Positions 37,146-46,531 of a stretch of DNA of 64,000 nt are shown here, piece by piece. This DNA comes from Desulfuromonas soudanensis. GTDB taxonomy: Bacteria; Desulfobacterota; Desulfuromonadia; Desulfuromonadales; WTL. Location of the stretch: contig NZ_CP010802.1 in NCBI RefSeq assembly GCF_001278055.1, positions 1,488,001 through 1,552,000 on the forward strand, read 5' to 3'. The first letter of the stretch is position 1. Every line of letters starts with the position of its first letter. The position numbers were made by a program, and so were the translations under genes. Under the pieces are notes generated by a model. That model was not told where the DNA came from. It worked only from the letters and a program-made list of their open reading frames with translations, and did not search any database.

Positions 37146-38710
37146 GAGGGTGTCCCGGTGGGTGCGAGGAGAGCGCAAAGAATGAGTGCGACATTATAGT
37201 CCACGGGATCGGTGGTGTCGACCCGTATCATGTTCTTCCCTTCGGTTACGGCGTCAAAGGCGGCGCCCTGCCGATCAAAGAGGGCGCGGCGGCCGTCGGA
37301 GGCGTCATCCCCTTCGGCCCGGCGCCTGTCGAGGCGCAGAAGGGCGGTCTCCTCGTCGCAGACCAGATGCAGGAGGAAACAGCGACGTCCGGCCCGCCCG
37401 GCCCGCTCCTGAAAGAGCCTCCGGTCCGCGGCGCGGGCAAAGGAGGCGTCGACGATGACAGACTCCTCTCCTGTTTTTCCCAGCGCCGCCGTCAATAGGG
37501 CGGCGTAGGTTTTGCGGTTCAGGTCCTCGGAGTAGATCCCGCCGCCGAAGGGGGACTCGCAGCGCTCCAGGGGAGAGAGGCCGACCAGCTCTTTTCGCAG
37601 GACGTCGGAACGCAGCAGCCGGGCGCCGAGGGCCCGGGAGAGGGAGGAGGCCAGGGTCGTCTTGCCGACTCCCATTCGTCCGCAGGTGAGGATCAGGGCG
37701 GGCGGACAGAGATATCCCAGGGCCAGGTTGAAGTAACGCTGCGCCTCCCGGGCGCTCCGGCTTCGCAACTCTTCTTCGGCGGTCGGGTCGTCGCTGAGAA
37801 GCGATTCGACCTTGCCGCGGACAAAGGCGCGGTAGATTTTGTAGAAGGGGAGGAGGGGGGGGGTCCCCGGGTCGCCTCCGACCGCCTCCAGGTAGGTGCC
37901 GAGGAGGAGGCGCGCCAGATCCCTGCGGCCGCGGAATTCGAGGTCCATGAGAAGAAAGGCCAGATCCGCCGCGACGTCGGCGACCCGGAAGCGCCGGCTG
38001 AATTCGATGCAATCAAAGATACAGATCGGTTCGCCGAGGCAGATGTGTTCCACATGCAGGTCGCCATGGCCGTCGCGGACAAAACCCTGCTCCTCGCGCT
38101 CGTGGAGAATTGCGGCGTTCTCCTCGAGAAAATCGGCGACATAGCCCGAGAGAAAGGCGTGGGCCTGCGCCGGGAGGGTGCGGCCGATGAAGGTCTCCGT
38201 CTGCAGGAAATTCTCCCGCCAGTTTTGTTTGACGATCTCGAGGTTCGGCTGGCCGCCATCCATTCTACAGACCTCCGAAGCGAGGTGCAGGGAGGCGATG
38301 CGCCGGGCGATCCGTTCCATGTCGGACGGAAGGTCGGGAGCGTTCTCCTGCAGCCGCCTGGAGAGCATGCGATCTTCGGGGAGACGCTTCATGCGCACGG
38401 CGTAGTCGACGAGCTCCCCCGGGCCGCCGACGGCGACGGTTTCCCCCTGGCGCCGGATCTCGATGACCCCGAGATAGGTGCCGGGACAGAAGCGGCTGTT
38501 GAGGCGGATCTCCTCCTCGCAGTAGAACCGTCGACGGTCGAGGGTAGTGAAATTGAGAAATCCGAAGTCGACACCCTTCTTGACCTTGTACACGTGACTG
38601 GGGGTGAAGTAGAGGTGGGAGATGTGGGTTTCCCGGTAGGTGACCGGACCGGTCCCTTCCGGGTAGGCTTCCGGACGCAGCAGCGCTTTGTGGAGTGCCG
38701 GGTAATCCAT
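37142..38710 (-). CDS. aminoglycoside-phosphotransferase-like/P-loop kinase fusion
   Basis: A 522-residue protein. The N-terminal part (about 1-320) has the kinase-like fold of aminoglycoside phosphotransferases, with the Brenner-type motif HGDLHVEHICLG and metal motif IFDCIEFSRRFR. The C-terminal part (about 330-510) is a P-loop kinase with LTCGRMGVGKTTLASSLSRALG and a RxxxxRR-type lid (LLRLDRRRAEG). This combination is a known two-domain family (COG2187/COG0645-type) of unknown substrate. It heads the minus-strand operon that continues into the partner-switch genes. Confidence 0.85.
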   Translation of the reverse strand: MDYPALHKALLRPEAYPEGTGPVTYRETHISHLYFTPSHVYKVKKGVDFGFLNFTTLDRRRFYCEEEIRLNSRFCPGTYLGVIEIRRQGETVAVGGPGELVDYAVRMKRLPEDRMLSRRLQENAPDLPSDMERIARRIASLHLASEVCRMDGGQPNLEIVKQNWRENFLQTETFIGRTLPAQAHAFLSGYVADFLEENAAILHEREEQGFVRDGHGDLHVEHICLGEPICIFDCIEFSRRFRVADVAADLAFLLMDLEFRGRRDLARLLLGTYLEAVGGDPGTPPLLPFYKIYRAFVRGKVESLLSDDPTAEEELRSRSAREAQRYFNLALGYLCPPALILTCGRMGVGKTTLASSLSRALGARLLRSDVLRKELVGLSPLERCESPFGGGIYSEDLNRKTYAALLTAALGKTGEESVIVDASFARAADRRLFQERAGRAGRRCFLLHLVCDEETALLRLDRRRAEGDDASDGRRALFDRQGAAFDAVTEGKNMIRVDTTDPVDYNVALILCALLAPTGTPS

Positions 38711-38798
38711 GGGGTCTCCCGAGCCTAAATCTCTGATTTCACAGAAAACACTACCATATTACACCGGGCTGTAAAGAGCGGGAACTGGGGCAAAAGAA

Positions 38799-38827
38799 TT
38801 GACGATGCAGAAGGTCTGTGATAGCTT
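38799..38827 (+). promoter_or_regulatory. probable promoter of the TPR lipoprotein gene
   Basis: TTGACG (38799-38804), 17 bases, TAGCTT (38822-38827). Further down, TTCCCGTACGGGAA (38896-38909) is a perfect 14-base palindrome just before the ribosome site and may be a regulator site. Confidence 0.45.
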
Positions 38828-38919
38828 CTATCGGCTATGGATGGCCCATTTGGCGGCGTGCCGCAGCCGTTTTCAAGGATAATTTGCCCACGCTGTTCCC
38901 GTACGGGAAAGGTTGAAGG

Positions 38920-40653
38920 ATGATCGTTCGTTACCTGACAGTATTTATGCTCGGCCTCGCCCTTGCCGGCTGTCTCGGCCCGTCCCCGACGAGGCCCGAA
39001 CCGCTCCTCGACAGGGCCTCCGACTCCCCGGACGAAATCCGGGAGGCGTCTTCCACCCCTTCGGAAGACGACCCGGCCCTCCTTTTCTTCGGCCAGTCCC
39101 GGCTCCTGGCTGAAGAGGGGCGGTTGGATGAGGCCGCCGCCCTCCTGGAAAAAGCTGTCCGCATCGATCCCCGTTCCTCCTTTCTCCGCCTGGCTCTGGC
39201 CCGTCTCTACCTGCAGATGGACGAGGAGGAAAAGGCCCTCCGGGCCGGTGAGGATGCCCTCATTCAGGATCCGGCATCGGCGGAGGCCAATCTTCTCCTC
39301 GGGAGTCTCTATTTCCGCCGGGAGCAGGACGCCAGGGCGATCCCCTACTTCAAAAAGGCCATCGAACTCGACCCCGCCCAGGAAAGTGCCTACCTGCATC
39401 TCGGCATTTCCTACGCCCGCAGCGGCGAGTCCGAAGAGGCCGTGGCGCTCCTCAAGGATCTCCTCAAGCGCAATCCCGACGCCCTCGGAGCCGAGCTGAC
39501 CCTGGCCCGGGTGTACCGGGAAATCGGCCTCGGCGTTCTGGCCGAGGAGTCGTACCGGCGCATCCTCAAGGAGCAGCCCGATTTCGATGCCGCCTATATC
39601 GAACTCGGCGGCCTCTACGAGGGGCGCGGCGACATGGACGGCGCCATCGCCCTCTATCGCTCGGCGCTCGCCCTCCGGCCGGTCAACCCCGCCGTGCGCC
39701 ACCATCTCGCCCGACTCCTGATCAGGGAAGGGCACCTGGATCAGGCCCTCGAGGAACTGCTGACCCTCCTCGATCATAACGCCGCAGACCTCGAAGCGCG
39801 GCGCAAGATCGGCCTGATTTACCTCGAGCAGGAAAAATGGGTCGAAGCGGCCAGGGAATTTTGGACGATTCTCGAGGCCGACCCCGAGGCGTCGCAGGTG
39901 CGCTTCTATCTCGGAACCGCCCTGGAGCGTCAGCAGGACTGGGCCGGGGCCGAGAGGGCCTTTGCCGCCATCCCCCCCGGATCGGAACTCTACGACGACG
40001 CCCTGGCCCACCTCGGCTACCTCTATCACCTGCAGGGTCAGACCAAGCTCTCGATCGAACTTCTCCGGAAGCGCCTCAGCGAGGGGACGGCACCGGCCCC
40101 CTTCTACGCCTACCTCTCCTCCCTGCTGGAGATCGACGGCGAAGAAAAGGCGGCCCTCTCCGTCCTCGACCAGGGAATCTCCGCCTATCCCGAGGAGGGG
40201 AATCTCCTCTACCAGCGCGGCATTCTTCTCGAGCGCCGCGGCGACCGGGAGGGGGCGTTGGCGGCCATGCGGAAGGTTCTGGAGATCGATCCGGATCATG
40301 CCGAGGCTCTCAACTATCTGGCCTATGCCTACGCCGAACGGGGCGAGCGCCTCGAAGAGGCGTTGGAAATGGCCCGGCGCGCCCTGTCTCTCAAGGAAGA
40401 AGGACATATCCTCGATACCCTGGGGTGGGTCCATTTCGTGATGGGGAATTTCGAGGACGCTCGGGCCGAGCTGGAAAAGGCCGTCGCCGCCATGCCCGAG
40501 GATCCGGTGGTCCTCCAGCACCTCGGCGACGCCTACCGGGCCCTGAAACTCTACGACAGGGCCCGCGAGGTCTATGACCGGGCGCTGGCGGTCTCTCCGG
40601 AGGACGCCGCCCTGCGCGCCAAGCGCGATGCGCTCCCAGGCGGCGGCCAGTGA
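38920..40653 (+). CDS. TPR-repeat lipoprotein
   Basis: A 577-residue exported lipoprotein with lipobox LAGC (Cys about residue 18) and an array of about 14 tetratricopeptide repeats across the rest (for example DEAAALLEKAVRIDPRSSFL, EALNYLAYAYAERGERLEEALE). It is of the type of large outer-membrane-associated TPR proteins that scaffold envelope complexes or polysaccharide export. GAAGGA precedes the ATG. The stop overlaps the next start (TGATG), so it is coupled to the LolB-like lipoprotein. Specific partners are unknown. Confidence 0.88.
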   Translation: MIVRYLTVFMLGLALAGCLGPSPTRPEPLLDRASDSPDEIREASSTPSEDDPALLFFGQSRLLAEEGRLDEAAALLEKAVRIDPRSSFLRLALARLYLQMDEEEKALRAGEDALIQDPASAEANLLLGSLYFRREQDARAIPYFKKAIELDPAQESAYLHLGISYARSGESEEAVALLKDLLKRNPDALGAELTLARVYREIGLGVLAEESYRRILKEQPDFDAAYIELGGLYEGRGDMDGAIALYRSALALRPVNPAVRHHLARLLIREGHLDQALEELLTLLDHNAADLEARRKIGLIYLEQEKWVEAAREFWTILEADPEASQVRFYLGTALERQQDWAGAERAFAAIPPGSELYDDALAHLGYLYHLQGQTKLSIELLRKRLSEGTAPAPFYAYLSSLLEIDGEEKAALSVLDQGISAYPEEGNLLYQRGILLERRGDREGALAAMRKVLEIDPDHAEALNYLAYAYAERGERLEEALEMARRALSLKEEGHILDTLGWVHFVMGNFEDARAELEKAVAAMPEDPVVLQHLGDAYRALKLYDRAREVYDRALAVSPEDAALRAKRDALPGGGQ

Positions 40654-41471
40654 TGCCGGCGGGAAAAACCGTGCCGCCGACTTCTGACCTGAAGGCGCCG
40701 CGGTTTCTGGCCCTTGCGGCAGCGACCCTGACCCTCCTTCTCGGCGCCTGCGCTCCGCTCCTTGTTCCTCCCCCCCCTCCGGTCCCCCCACAGCTTGAAG
40801 GGAAACTCCTGCAGACCCTGGAGGAGAACGGCCAGGCCTTCCGGTCCCTTCAGGGACTTGCCCGGGTGCGGATCAAGACTCCGGAGCGCTCCCTGACCAC
40901 CACCCAGGCTATTTTCGCCGAAAAGCCCGACCGTTTCCGAGCCGAAACCCTCAGCCCCTTCGGCACCCCTCTGCTGCTGATGGCCACCGACGGCAGCGAG
41001 CTGACGGTGCTGATTCCTTCGGATCGCAAGTTTTACCGCGGCGAGGCCTCGCCGGCCAATCTCCAGCGCCTGACCCGGCTGCCGCTGCAGATGGAGGACC
41101 TGGTGGGGATTATTCTCTATCAGACGCCGATGATTCCCTTCCGGCGCAGTGCCCTGAGCCCGGTCGCCGGGGGGGGATATCTTCTGGAATTGAGCGGGGA
41201 CCAGGAGGTGCGCCAGCAGCTCTTTTTCGATCCTCAGCTGCGTCTGGTGCAGGTCGCCTACTGGGCCGGGGAAGCGCTGCAGCTGCGTATCCGTTACGAC
41301 AACTTCGCAGGAGAGGTCCGTCCCTTTCCCCGGGAAACCTTCCTGGAGATACCGGACCGGCAGGTCGAGGCGCGTATCGACTTCTCCGAGGCAAGCACCA
41401 ACGTGGCGATCCCCGGAAAGCGCTTCGTCCTGATCCCCCCCGACGGCGTTTCGGTCAGCCCTATACCCTGA
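40653..41471 (+). CDS. LolB-like/DUF4292 outer-membrane lipoprotein
   Basis: A 272-residue lipoprotein with lipobox LGAC followed by a Pro-rich linker (APLLVPPPPPVPP). The body is a beta-rich open barrel typical of LolB/LolA-fold proteins (FRSLQGLARVRIKT, RFRAETLSPFGTPLLLMATDGSELTVLIPSDRKF). LolB receives lipoproteins at the outer membrane. The family also includes uncharacterised DUF4292 proteins, so function is only probable. ATG 40653 is chosen over the GTG one codon earlier. Confidence 0.78.
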   Translation: MPAGKTVPPTSDLKAPRFLALAAATLTLLLGACAPLLVPPPPPVPPQLEGKLLQTLEENGQAFRSLQGLARVRIKTPERSLTTTQAIFAEKPDRFRAETLSPFGTPLLLMATDGSELTVLIPSDRKFYRGEASPANLQRLTRLPLQMEDLVGIILYQTPMIPFRRSALSPVAGGGYLLELSGDQEVRQQLFFDPQLRLVQVAYWAGEALQLRIRYDNFAGEVRPFPRETFLEIPDRQVEARIDFSEASTNVAIPGKRFVLIPPDGVSVSPIP

Positions 41472-41490
41472 AAACCCCAGGAGGCAACAG

Positions 41491-43110
41491 GTGCGCACAC
41501 TTCTCTTGACCATGGCTCTTATCCTTACCCTCTTCGGCTGCGACCGGCGGGAGACGCTCCACCCCGTGGAAAGTCACAAGGGCCCCGTCGCCTACGGCGA
41601 CACCATCATCGAAGGGACGATCGGCGACGCCAACACCCTTCTGCCGGTCCTCGCTTCCGATTCGGCCTCCTCCGAAATCAACGGCCTGGTCTACAGCAGC
41701 CTTGTGCGCTACGACAAGGATCTGAAGATCAAAGGGGAACTGGCCGAATCCTGGGAGATCTCCGCCGACAATCTGACCATCACCTTTCATCTGCGCCCCG
41801 GGGTCACCTGGCATGACGGCACCCCCTTCACCGCCGAGGACGTCCTCTTCACCTACCGGCTCTATATCGACCCCAAGACCCCCACCGCCTACGCCGAACA
41901 GTATCGCCAGGTGGCAACGGCCGAAGTCCTCGACCCCACCACCTTCCGCGTCTCCTACCGGCAGCCGCTGGCCAAGGCGCTCATCAGCTGGGGGGAGATT
42001 TCGGTCCTCCCCCGGCACCTGCTGGAAGGGGAGGATGTCACCAAGAGCCCCCTGGCCCGCCATCCCGTCGGGACCGGGCCCTTTCGCTTCGTCGAATGGA
42101 AGCCCGGGGAGAAGATCGTTCTCGAGGCCAATCCCGACTATTTCGAGGGGCGCCCCTACCTCGACCGCGTCGTTTACCGCATCATCCCCGACGAATCGAC
42201 GATGTTTCTCGAACTGCAGGCCGGCGGTCTCGACACCATGGGGCTCAATCCGATCCAGTACCAGACCCAGACCGACTCCCCCGCCTTCAAACGGCAGTTT
42301 GTCAAATACCGCTACCCGGCCTTTGCCTACACCTATCTCGGCTACAATCTCAATCGTCCCCTCTTCCAGGACAAACGGGTGCGCCAGGCCCTCTCCTACG
42401 CCATCAACAAGAAGGAGATCGTCGAGGGGGTTCTTCTCGGCCTCGGCCAGGAGGCGACCGGACCGTACAAACCCGGCACCTGGCCCTACAACCCGGCGGT
42501 GAAGCGCTACCCCTACAACCCTGAAAGGGCCCGCGCCCTTCTGGCCGAGGCCGGCTGGACCGACAGCGACGGCGACGGCATCCTCGACAAGGACGGCAAA
42601 CCTTTCGCCTTCACCATCGTCACCAACCAGGGGAACGACCAGCGGGTCAAGAGCGGCGAGATCATCCAGAGGCGTTTCCGCGAGATCGGCGTCGACGTCA
42701 AGCTCCGGGTCATCGAGTGGGCCTCCTTTCTCAACGAGTTCATCAATCCCGGCAATTTCGACGCCACCATTCTCGGCTGGACCGTCCCCATCGATCCCGA
42801 CGGCTACAACGTCTGGCACTCGAGCAAGACCGGCCCTCGCGAACTCAATTTCGTCGGTTTCAAGAATGCCGAGGTCGACGAGCTCCTCGAAAAGGGGAGG
42901 CGCACCCTCGAAACGGCGGAGCGGAAAAAATACTATGACCGCTTCCAGGAAATTCTCGCCGAAGAGCAGCCCTACACCTTTCTCTATGTGCCCGACGCCC
43001 TGCCGGTGGTGGCGTCCCGGTTTCAGGGGATCGAACCGGCCCCGGCCGGCATCACCTACAATTTCATCCGCTGGTATGTGCCGAAAGAGGCGCAGAAATA
43101 CGCGCGCTGA
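41491..43110 (+). CDS. peptide ABC transporter substrate-binding lipoprotein
   Basis: A 539-residue SBP_bac_5 (OppA/DppA) family protein with lipobox FGC (Cys about 17). Signatures are WEISADNLTITFHLRPGVTWHDGTPFTAEDV and FQDKRVRQALSYAINKKEI, seen here in order. It binds peptides or similar ligands in the periplasm and delivers them to the permease pair encoded at 43132 and 45671. The GTG start follows AGGAGG. No ATPase genes lie in the cluster, so they must be elsewhere. Confidence 0.94.
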   Translation: MRTLLLTMALILTLFGCDRRETLHPVESHKGPVAYGDTIIEGTIGDANTLLPVLASDSASSEINGLVYSSLVRYDKDLKIKGELAESWEISADNLTITFHLRPGVTWHDGTPFTAEDVLFTYRLYIDPKTPTAYAEQYRQVATAEVLDPTTFRVSYRQPLAKALISWGEISVLPRHLLEGEDVTKSPLARHPVGTGPFRFVEWKPGEKIVLEANPDYFEGRPYLDRVVYRIIPDESTMFLELQAGGLDTMGLNPIQYQTQTDSPAFKRQFVKYRYPAFAYTYLGYNLNRPLFQDKRVRQALSYAINKKEIVEGVLLGLGQEATGPYKPGTWPYNPAVKRYPYNPERARALLAEAGWTDSDGDGILDKDGKPFAFTIVTNQGNDQRVKSGEIIQRRFREIGVDVKLRVIEWASFLNEFINPGNFDATILGWTVPIDPDGYNVWHSSKTGPRELNFVGFKNAEVDELLEKGRRTLETAERKKYYDRFQEILAEEQPYTFLYVPDALPVVASRFQGIEPAPAGITYNFIRWYVPKEAQKYAR

Positions 43111-43131
43111 GGACTTTCGAGGGTTTTCTTC

Positions 43132-44106
43132 ATGTGGATCTATATCGGAAAAAGGCTGCTGATGATGGTTCCCCTGGTCCTGGGGATCACCCTCATTTCC
43201 TTCGTCGTCATTCATCTGGCGCCGGGGGAGCCGACGGACATGCAGACCCAGCTCAATCCCGAGGCGAGCGTCGAGCTGCAGGGACGGCTGCGGGCCTATT
43301 ACGGCCTCGATCAGCCGCTTCACGTGCAGTACGGGCGCTGGCTGTCCCGGATGGTGCGCCTCGATTTCGGCGATTCCTTCGCCCAGGATCACCGGCCGGT
43401 TCTCGACAAGATCGTCGAGCGGCTGCCGATCACCATCCTGATCAACGTCCTGTCGATCGTCGTGATCCTCGCCCTGGCGATCCCCATCGGCATCCTCTCG
43501 GCGACCCGGCGGAACTCTCCCTTCGACCGGTTCACCACGATCTTTGTCTTCGTCGGCTTCGCCACCCCCTCCTTCTGGCTCGCCCTTCTGCTGATGGATT
43601 TTTTCGGAGTGCGCCTGGGGATCTTCCCCATCGCCGGCCTCAAATCCTTCGGCCATGACTATCTCGGCTGGGGGGGGCAGATCCTCGACATGGCGCACCA
43701 CCTGGTGCTGCCGGTTTTCGTATCGGCCTTCGGCGGCCTCGCCGGGTTTTCCCGCTACATGCGCTCCAACATGCTCGAGGTGATCCGCCAGGACTACATT
43801 CTGACCGCCCGCGCCAAGGGGCTTCCGGAGGGGGTGGTGATCTACAAGCACGCCCTGCGCAACGCCTTGCTGCCGGTCATCACCATCCTCGGGCTTTCCG
43901 TCCCGGGGCTGATCGGCGGCAGCGTCATCTTCGAGACGATCTTCGCCATTCCCGGCATGGGGAAACTCTTTTACGACGGAGTGATGATGCGCGACTATCC
44001 GCTGATCATGGGGGTGCTGGTTCTCGGCGCCGGCCTGACCCTGATCGGCAATCTGATCGCCGACCTCGGCTATGCCCTGGCCGACCCGCGGATCCGCAAC
44101 GCCTGA
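43132..44106 (+). CDS. ABC transporter permease, DppB/OppB type
   Basis: A 324-residue inner-membrane permease with six helices, an N-terminal [17 protein letters not shown] segment typical of DppB, and the cytoplasmic coupling motif [27 protein letters not shown] (EAA loop). It follows the binding protein after 21 bases. A terminator-like hairpin comes right after. Confidence 0.95.
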   Translation: MWIYIGKRLLMMVPLVLGITLISFVVIHLAPGEPTDMQTQLNPEASVELQGRLRAYYGLDQPLHVQYGRWLSRMVRLDFGDSFAQDHRPVLDKIVERLPITILINVLSIVVILALAIPIGILSATRRNSPFDRFTTIFVFVGFATPSFWLALLLMDFFGVRLGIFPIAGLKSFGHDYLGWGGQILDMAHHLVLPVFVSAFGGLAGFSRYMRSNMLEVIRQDYILTARAKGLPEGVVIYKHALRNALLPVITILGLSVPGLIGGSVIFETIFAIPGMGKLFYDGVMMRDYPLIMGVLVLGAGLTLIGNLIADLGYALADPRIRNA

Positions 44107-44108
44107 TT

Positions 44109-44139
44109 CACCGGTTCCTGCCGGTGCCGGCTTTTTTTT
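44109..44139 (+). terminator. hairpin with T-run after the first permease
   Basis: CACCGG (44109-44114) pairs with CCGGTG (44121-44126), or GCCGG with CCGGC in an overlapping fold, followed by eight T. It separates the binding protein/permease unit from the OmpA-type gene. Confidence 0.7.
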
Positions 44140-44202
44140 ACAATTTTCATGGATGGCCCTTGCCCCCTTGGGGGGAGCGGGTTTGTTGAAGGAGGATTTC
44201 TG

Positions 44203-45588
44203 ATGAGACGATTGGTCCTGTTGCTTGCCGTACTCTGCGCCGCCACCCCACTGTCCTCGGCCAGGGCCGAAGTGACCCCCGGCGCGGTGACCGTCACCCC
44301 CTTTGCCGGCAGCTACGTCTTCGACCAGCGGGAAAACCTGGAGAAAGAGCCGGTCTACGGTCTCGGCCTCAGCTACAGCTTCACCGAGCACTGGGCCGCC
44401 GAAGGGGTCCTGTCCCTGATCCGTACCCGTCCCGAGGAGATCGACCTCGACATCGAGGTGGTCAGCACCCGCCTCGATCTCCTCTACCACTTCACTCCGG
44501 CGGCGCCGGCGACCTTCTATTTTGCCGCCGGCATCGGCGGGATGGTCTTCAACCCTGAAGTCGGCGACAGCGACCGCGATCTGCTGTTCAACTACGGCCT
44601 GGGTCTCAAGGCCTTTCTTTTTCCCAACGTCGCCCTGCGTTTCGACGCCCGCCATATCCTGACCGCCGACAATGAGCGCTTCAGCGGCGACAAGAACCAG
44701 AATTTCTCCTTTACCGGCGGTCTCGCCTTCCAGTCCGGGGGAGCAAAGGCTCCCCCGGCTCCCCAGGACCAGGACAGGGACGGTATCATCGATCCCCTCG
44801 ACCGGTGCGCCGATACGGCCGCTGGAGTCGCCGTGGACGCCGACGGCTGCCCCCGCGACACCGACTCCGATGGCGTATCCGACGATCTCGATCTCTGCGC
44901 CGGCACCCCTTCGGGGATCGCCGTCGACGAGCACGGCTGCCCCCTGGACAGCGACTCCGACGGCGTATCCGACGACCGCGACCGGTGCCCCGGCACCCCG
45001 GAAGGGACCGTCGTCGACCTCAACGGCTGCCCCGAGGAGCCGATCCTCGACGCCGACAACGACGGCGTCGCCGACGATCTGGATCAGTGTCCCGGCACTC
45101 CTGCCGCCGCCCCCGTCGATCCCCTCGGTTGCCCCCGCGACAGCGACGGCGACGGTGTCGCCGATTTTGCCGACCGCTGTGCCGATACCCCCGCCGGCGT
45201 CGCCGTGACCGCCAACGGCTGCGAGGCTGTCGAGGTCGTCGAAGAGGTCGCCCCCCTCAACCTCAATATCCCTTTCCAGCCCGGCAAGGAGACCTTCGCC
45301 CCCCGGTCCGGCGCCACCCTGGCGCAGGCGGCCGAGTACATCAAAGACCATCCCGGGACGAAGATAATCATCGAGGGGCATACGGACAGCGTCGGACGGA
45401 TGCCCGACAACCAGCGCCTTTCCCTGAAGCGGGCCGAGGCGGTGCGCCGCTATCTCATCGACAAGGAGGGGATTGCTCCCGAGCGCCTGGAGGCCCGGGG
45501 GCTCGGCGAGATCGAGCCGATTGCCGACAACGCCACCCCGGAAGGGCGCAAGCTCAACCGGCGGGTGGTGATTCGCATCGAACCCTGA
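44203..45588 (+). CDS. OmpA-family outer-membrane protein with thrombospondin type 3 repeats
   Basis: A 461-residue outer-membrane protein. After the signal peptide (cut near ARA-EVTPG) comes an eight-stranded beta-barrel (about 20-185), then Asp-rich Ca2+-binding thrombospondin type 3 repeats (DQDRDGIIDPLDRCADT, DTDSDGVSDDLDLCAGTP and others, about 190-345). Last comes an OmpA peptidoglycan-binding domain (about 355-460) with IIIEGHTDSVGRMPDNQRLS and LNRRVVIRIEP. AAGGAGG precedes ATG 44203; upstream in-frame codons are not part of it. It links the outer membrane to the cell wall. Its insertion between two permease genes is odd. Confidence 0.93.
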   Translation: MRRLVLLLAVLCAATPLSSARAEVTPGAVTVTPFAGSYVFDQRENLEKEPVYGLGLSYSFTEHWAAEGVLSLIRTRPEEIDLDIEVVSTRLDLLYHFTPAAPATFYFAAGIGGMVFNPEVGDSDRDLLFNYGLGLKAFLFPNVALRFDARHILTADNERFSGDKNQNFSFTGGLAFQSGGAKAPPAPQDQDRDGIIDPLDRCADTAAGVAVDADGCPRDTDSDGVSDDLDLCAGTPSGIAVDEHGCPLDSDSDGVSDDRDRCPGTPEGTVVDLNGCPEEPILDADNDGVADDLDQCPGTPAAAPVDPLGCPRDSDGDGVADFADRCADTPAGVAVTANGCEAVEVVEEVAPLNLNIPFQPGKETFAPRSGATLAQAAEYIKDHPGTKIIIEGHTDSVGRMPDNQRLSLKRAEAVRRYLIDKEGIAPERLEARGLGEIEPIADNATPEGRKLNRRVVIRIEP

Positions 45589-45670
45589 TCACCTTCCGGT
45601 CCGGGGAGCCCGGTTCTTCGGCGGGGCGCTGTCGGTCCCGCCGGAGCAATCCATTTTTTCAGGTGAAGTC

Positions 45671-46528
45671 ATGGATACGATGAAATTCAAGGCGCTGCTG
45701 CAGGGGGTATTTCTCGCCCGGCTGCAAAAAAACAGGATGGCCCTTCTCGGTGCCGTCATCGTCCTGGCGATGTTTATTCTCGCCGTTCTCGCGCCGTTTC
45801 TGGCCGGGGATCCCGGGGCGATCAACATCGCCCACCGCCTCCAGCCCCCCTCCCTCGCCTATCCCCTGGGCACCGACGACCTCGGGCGCGACGTTCTGGC
45901 GCGCATCCTCTACGGGGCGCGGATCTCCCTGCTGGTGGGGTTCGTCGCCGTGGGGATCGCCACCTCCATCGGCATCGTCCTCGGCGCCCTCTCCGGCTAC
46001 TACGGCGGATGGGTCGACGGTCTGACCATGCGCTTCGTCGACATCATGCTCTGCTTCCCCTCCTTTTTCCTCATTCTGGCCGTGATCGCCTTTCTCGAAC
46101 CGTCGATCTGGAACATCATGATCATCATCGGTCTCACCGGATGGATGGGGGTGGCGCGCCTGGTGCGGGCCGAATTCCTCTCCCTGCGGGAGCGGGACTT
46201 CGTCGTCGCCGCCCGGGCTCTCGGCGCCTCCGACGGGCGGCTGATCTTCCGCCACATCCTCCCCAACGCCCTCTCGCCGATCCTCGTTTCGGCCACCCTC
46301 GGCGTCGCCGGAGCCATCCTTACCGAAAGCGCCCTCTCTTTTCTCGGGATCGGCGTCCAGCCCCCCACCCCCTCCTGGGGAAACATGCTCATCGCCGGCA
46401 AGCAGACCCTGGGGACGGCCTGGTGGCTCTCGGCCTTCCCGGGGCTGGCGATCCTGGTCACCGTCCTCGGCTACAACCTCCTCGGCGAGGGGATTCGCGA
46501 CGCCCTCGACCCCCGTCTCAAGGAGTAG
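45671..46528 (+). CDS. ABC transporter permease, DppC/OppC type
   Basis: A 285-residue permease with the DppC N-terminal segment (LQKNRMALLGAVIVLAMFILAVLAPFLAG), the LGTDDLGRDVLARILYGARISL signature and the coupling loop LSLRERDFVVAARALGASDGRLIFRHILPNALSPI. It should pair with the DppB-type protein at 43132, although an OmpA-type gene lies between. The ribosome site of the next gene overlaps its 3' end. Confidence 0.95.
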   Translation: MDTMKFKALLQGVFLARLQKNRMALLGAVIVLAMFILAVLAPFLAGDPGAINIAHRLQPPSLAYPLGTDDLGRDVLARILYGARISLLVGFVAVGIATSIGIVLGALSGYYGGWVDGLTMRFVDIMLCFPSFFLILAVIAFLEPSIWNIMIIIGLTGWMGVARLVRAEFLSLRERDFVVAARALGASDGRLIFRHILPNALSPILVSATLGVAGAILTESALSFLGIGVQPPTPSWGNMLIAGKQTLGTAWWLSAFPGLAILVTVLGYNLLGEGIRDALDPRLKE

Positions 46529-46531
46529 CTC

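Noticed and set aside
38725-40791. A 688-codon open frame on the minus strand
   Set aside because: It is the complement of the TPR lipoprotein gene with its repeated codons and has no signature of its own.
41461-45381. A 1,306-codon open frame on the minus strand
   Set aside because: It lies antiparallel to the clear binding-protein, permease and OmpA genes, has no family motifs, and reflects GC-rich codon bias.
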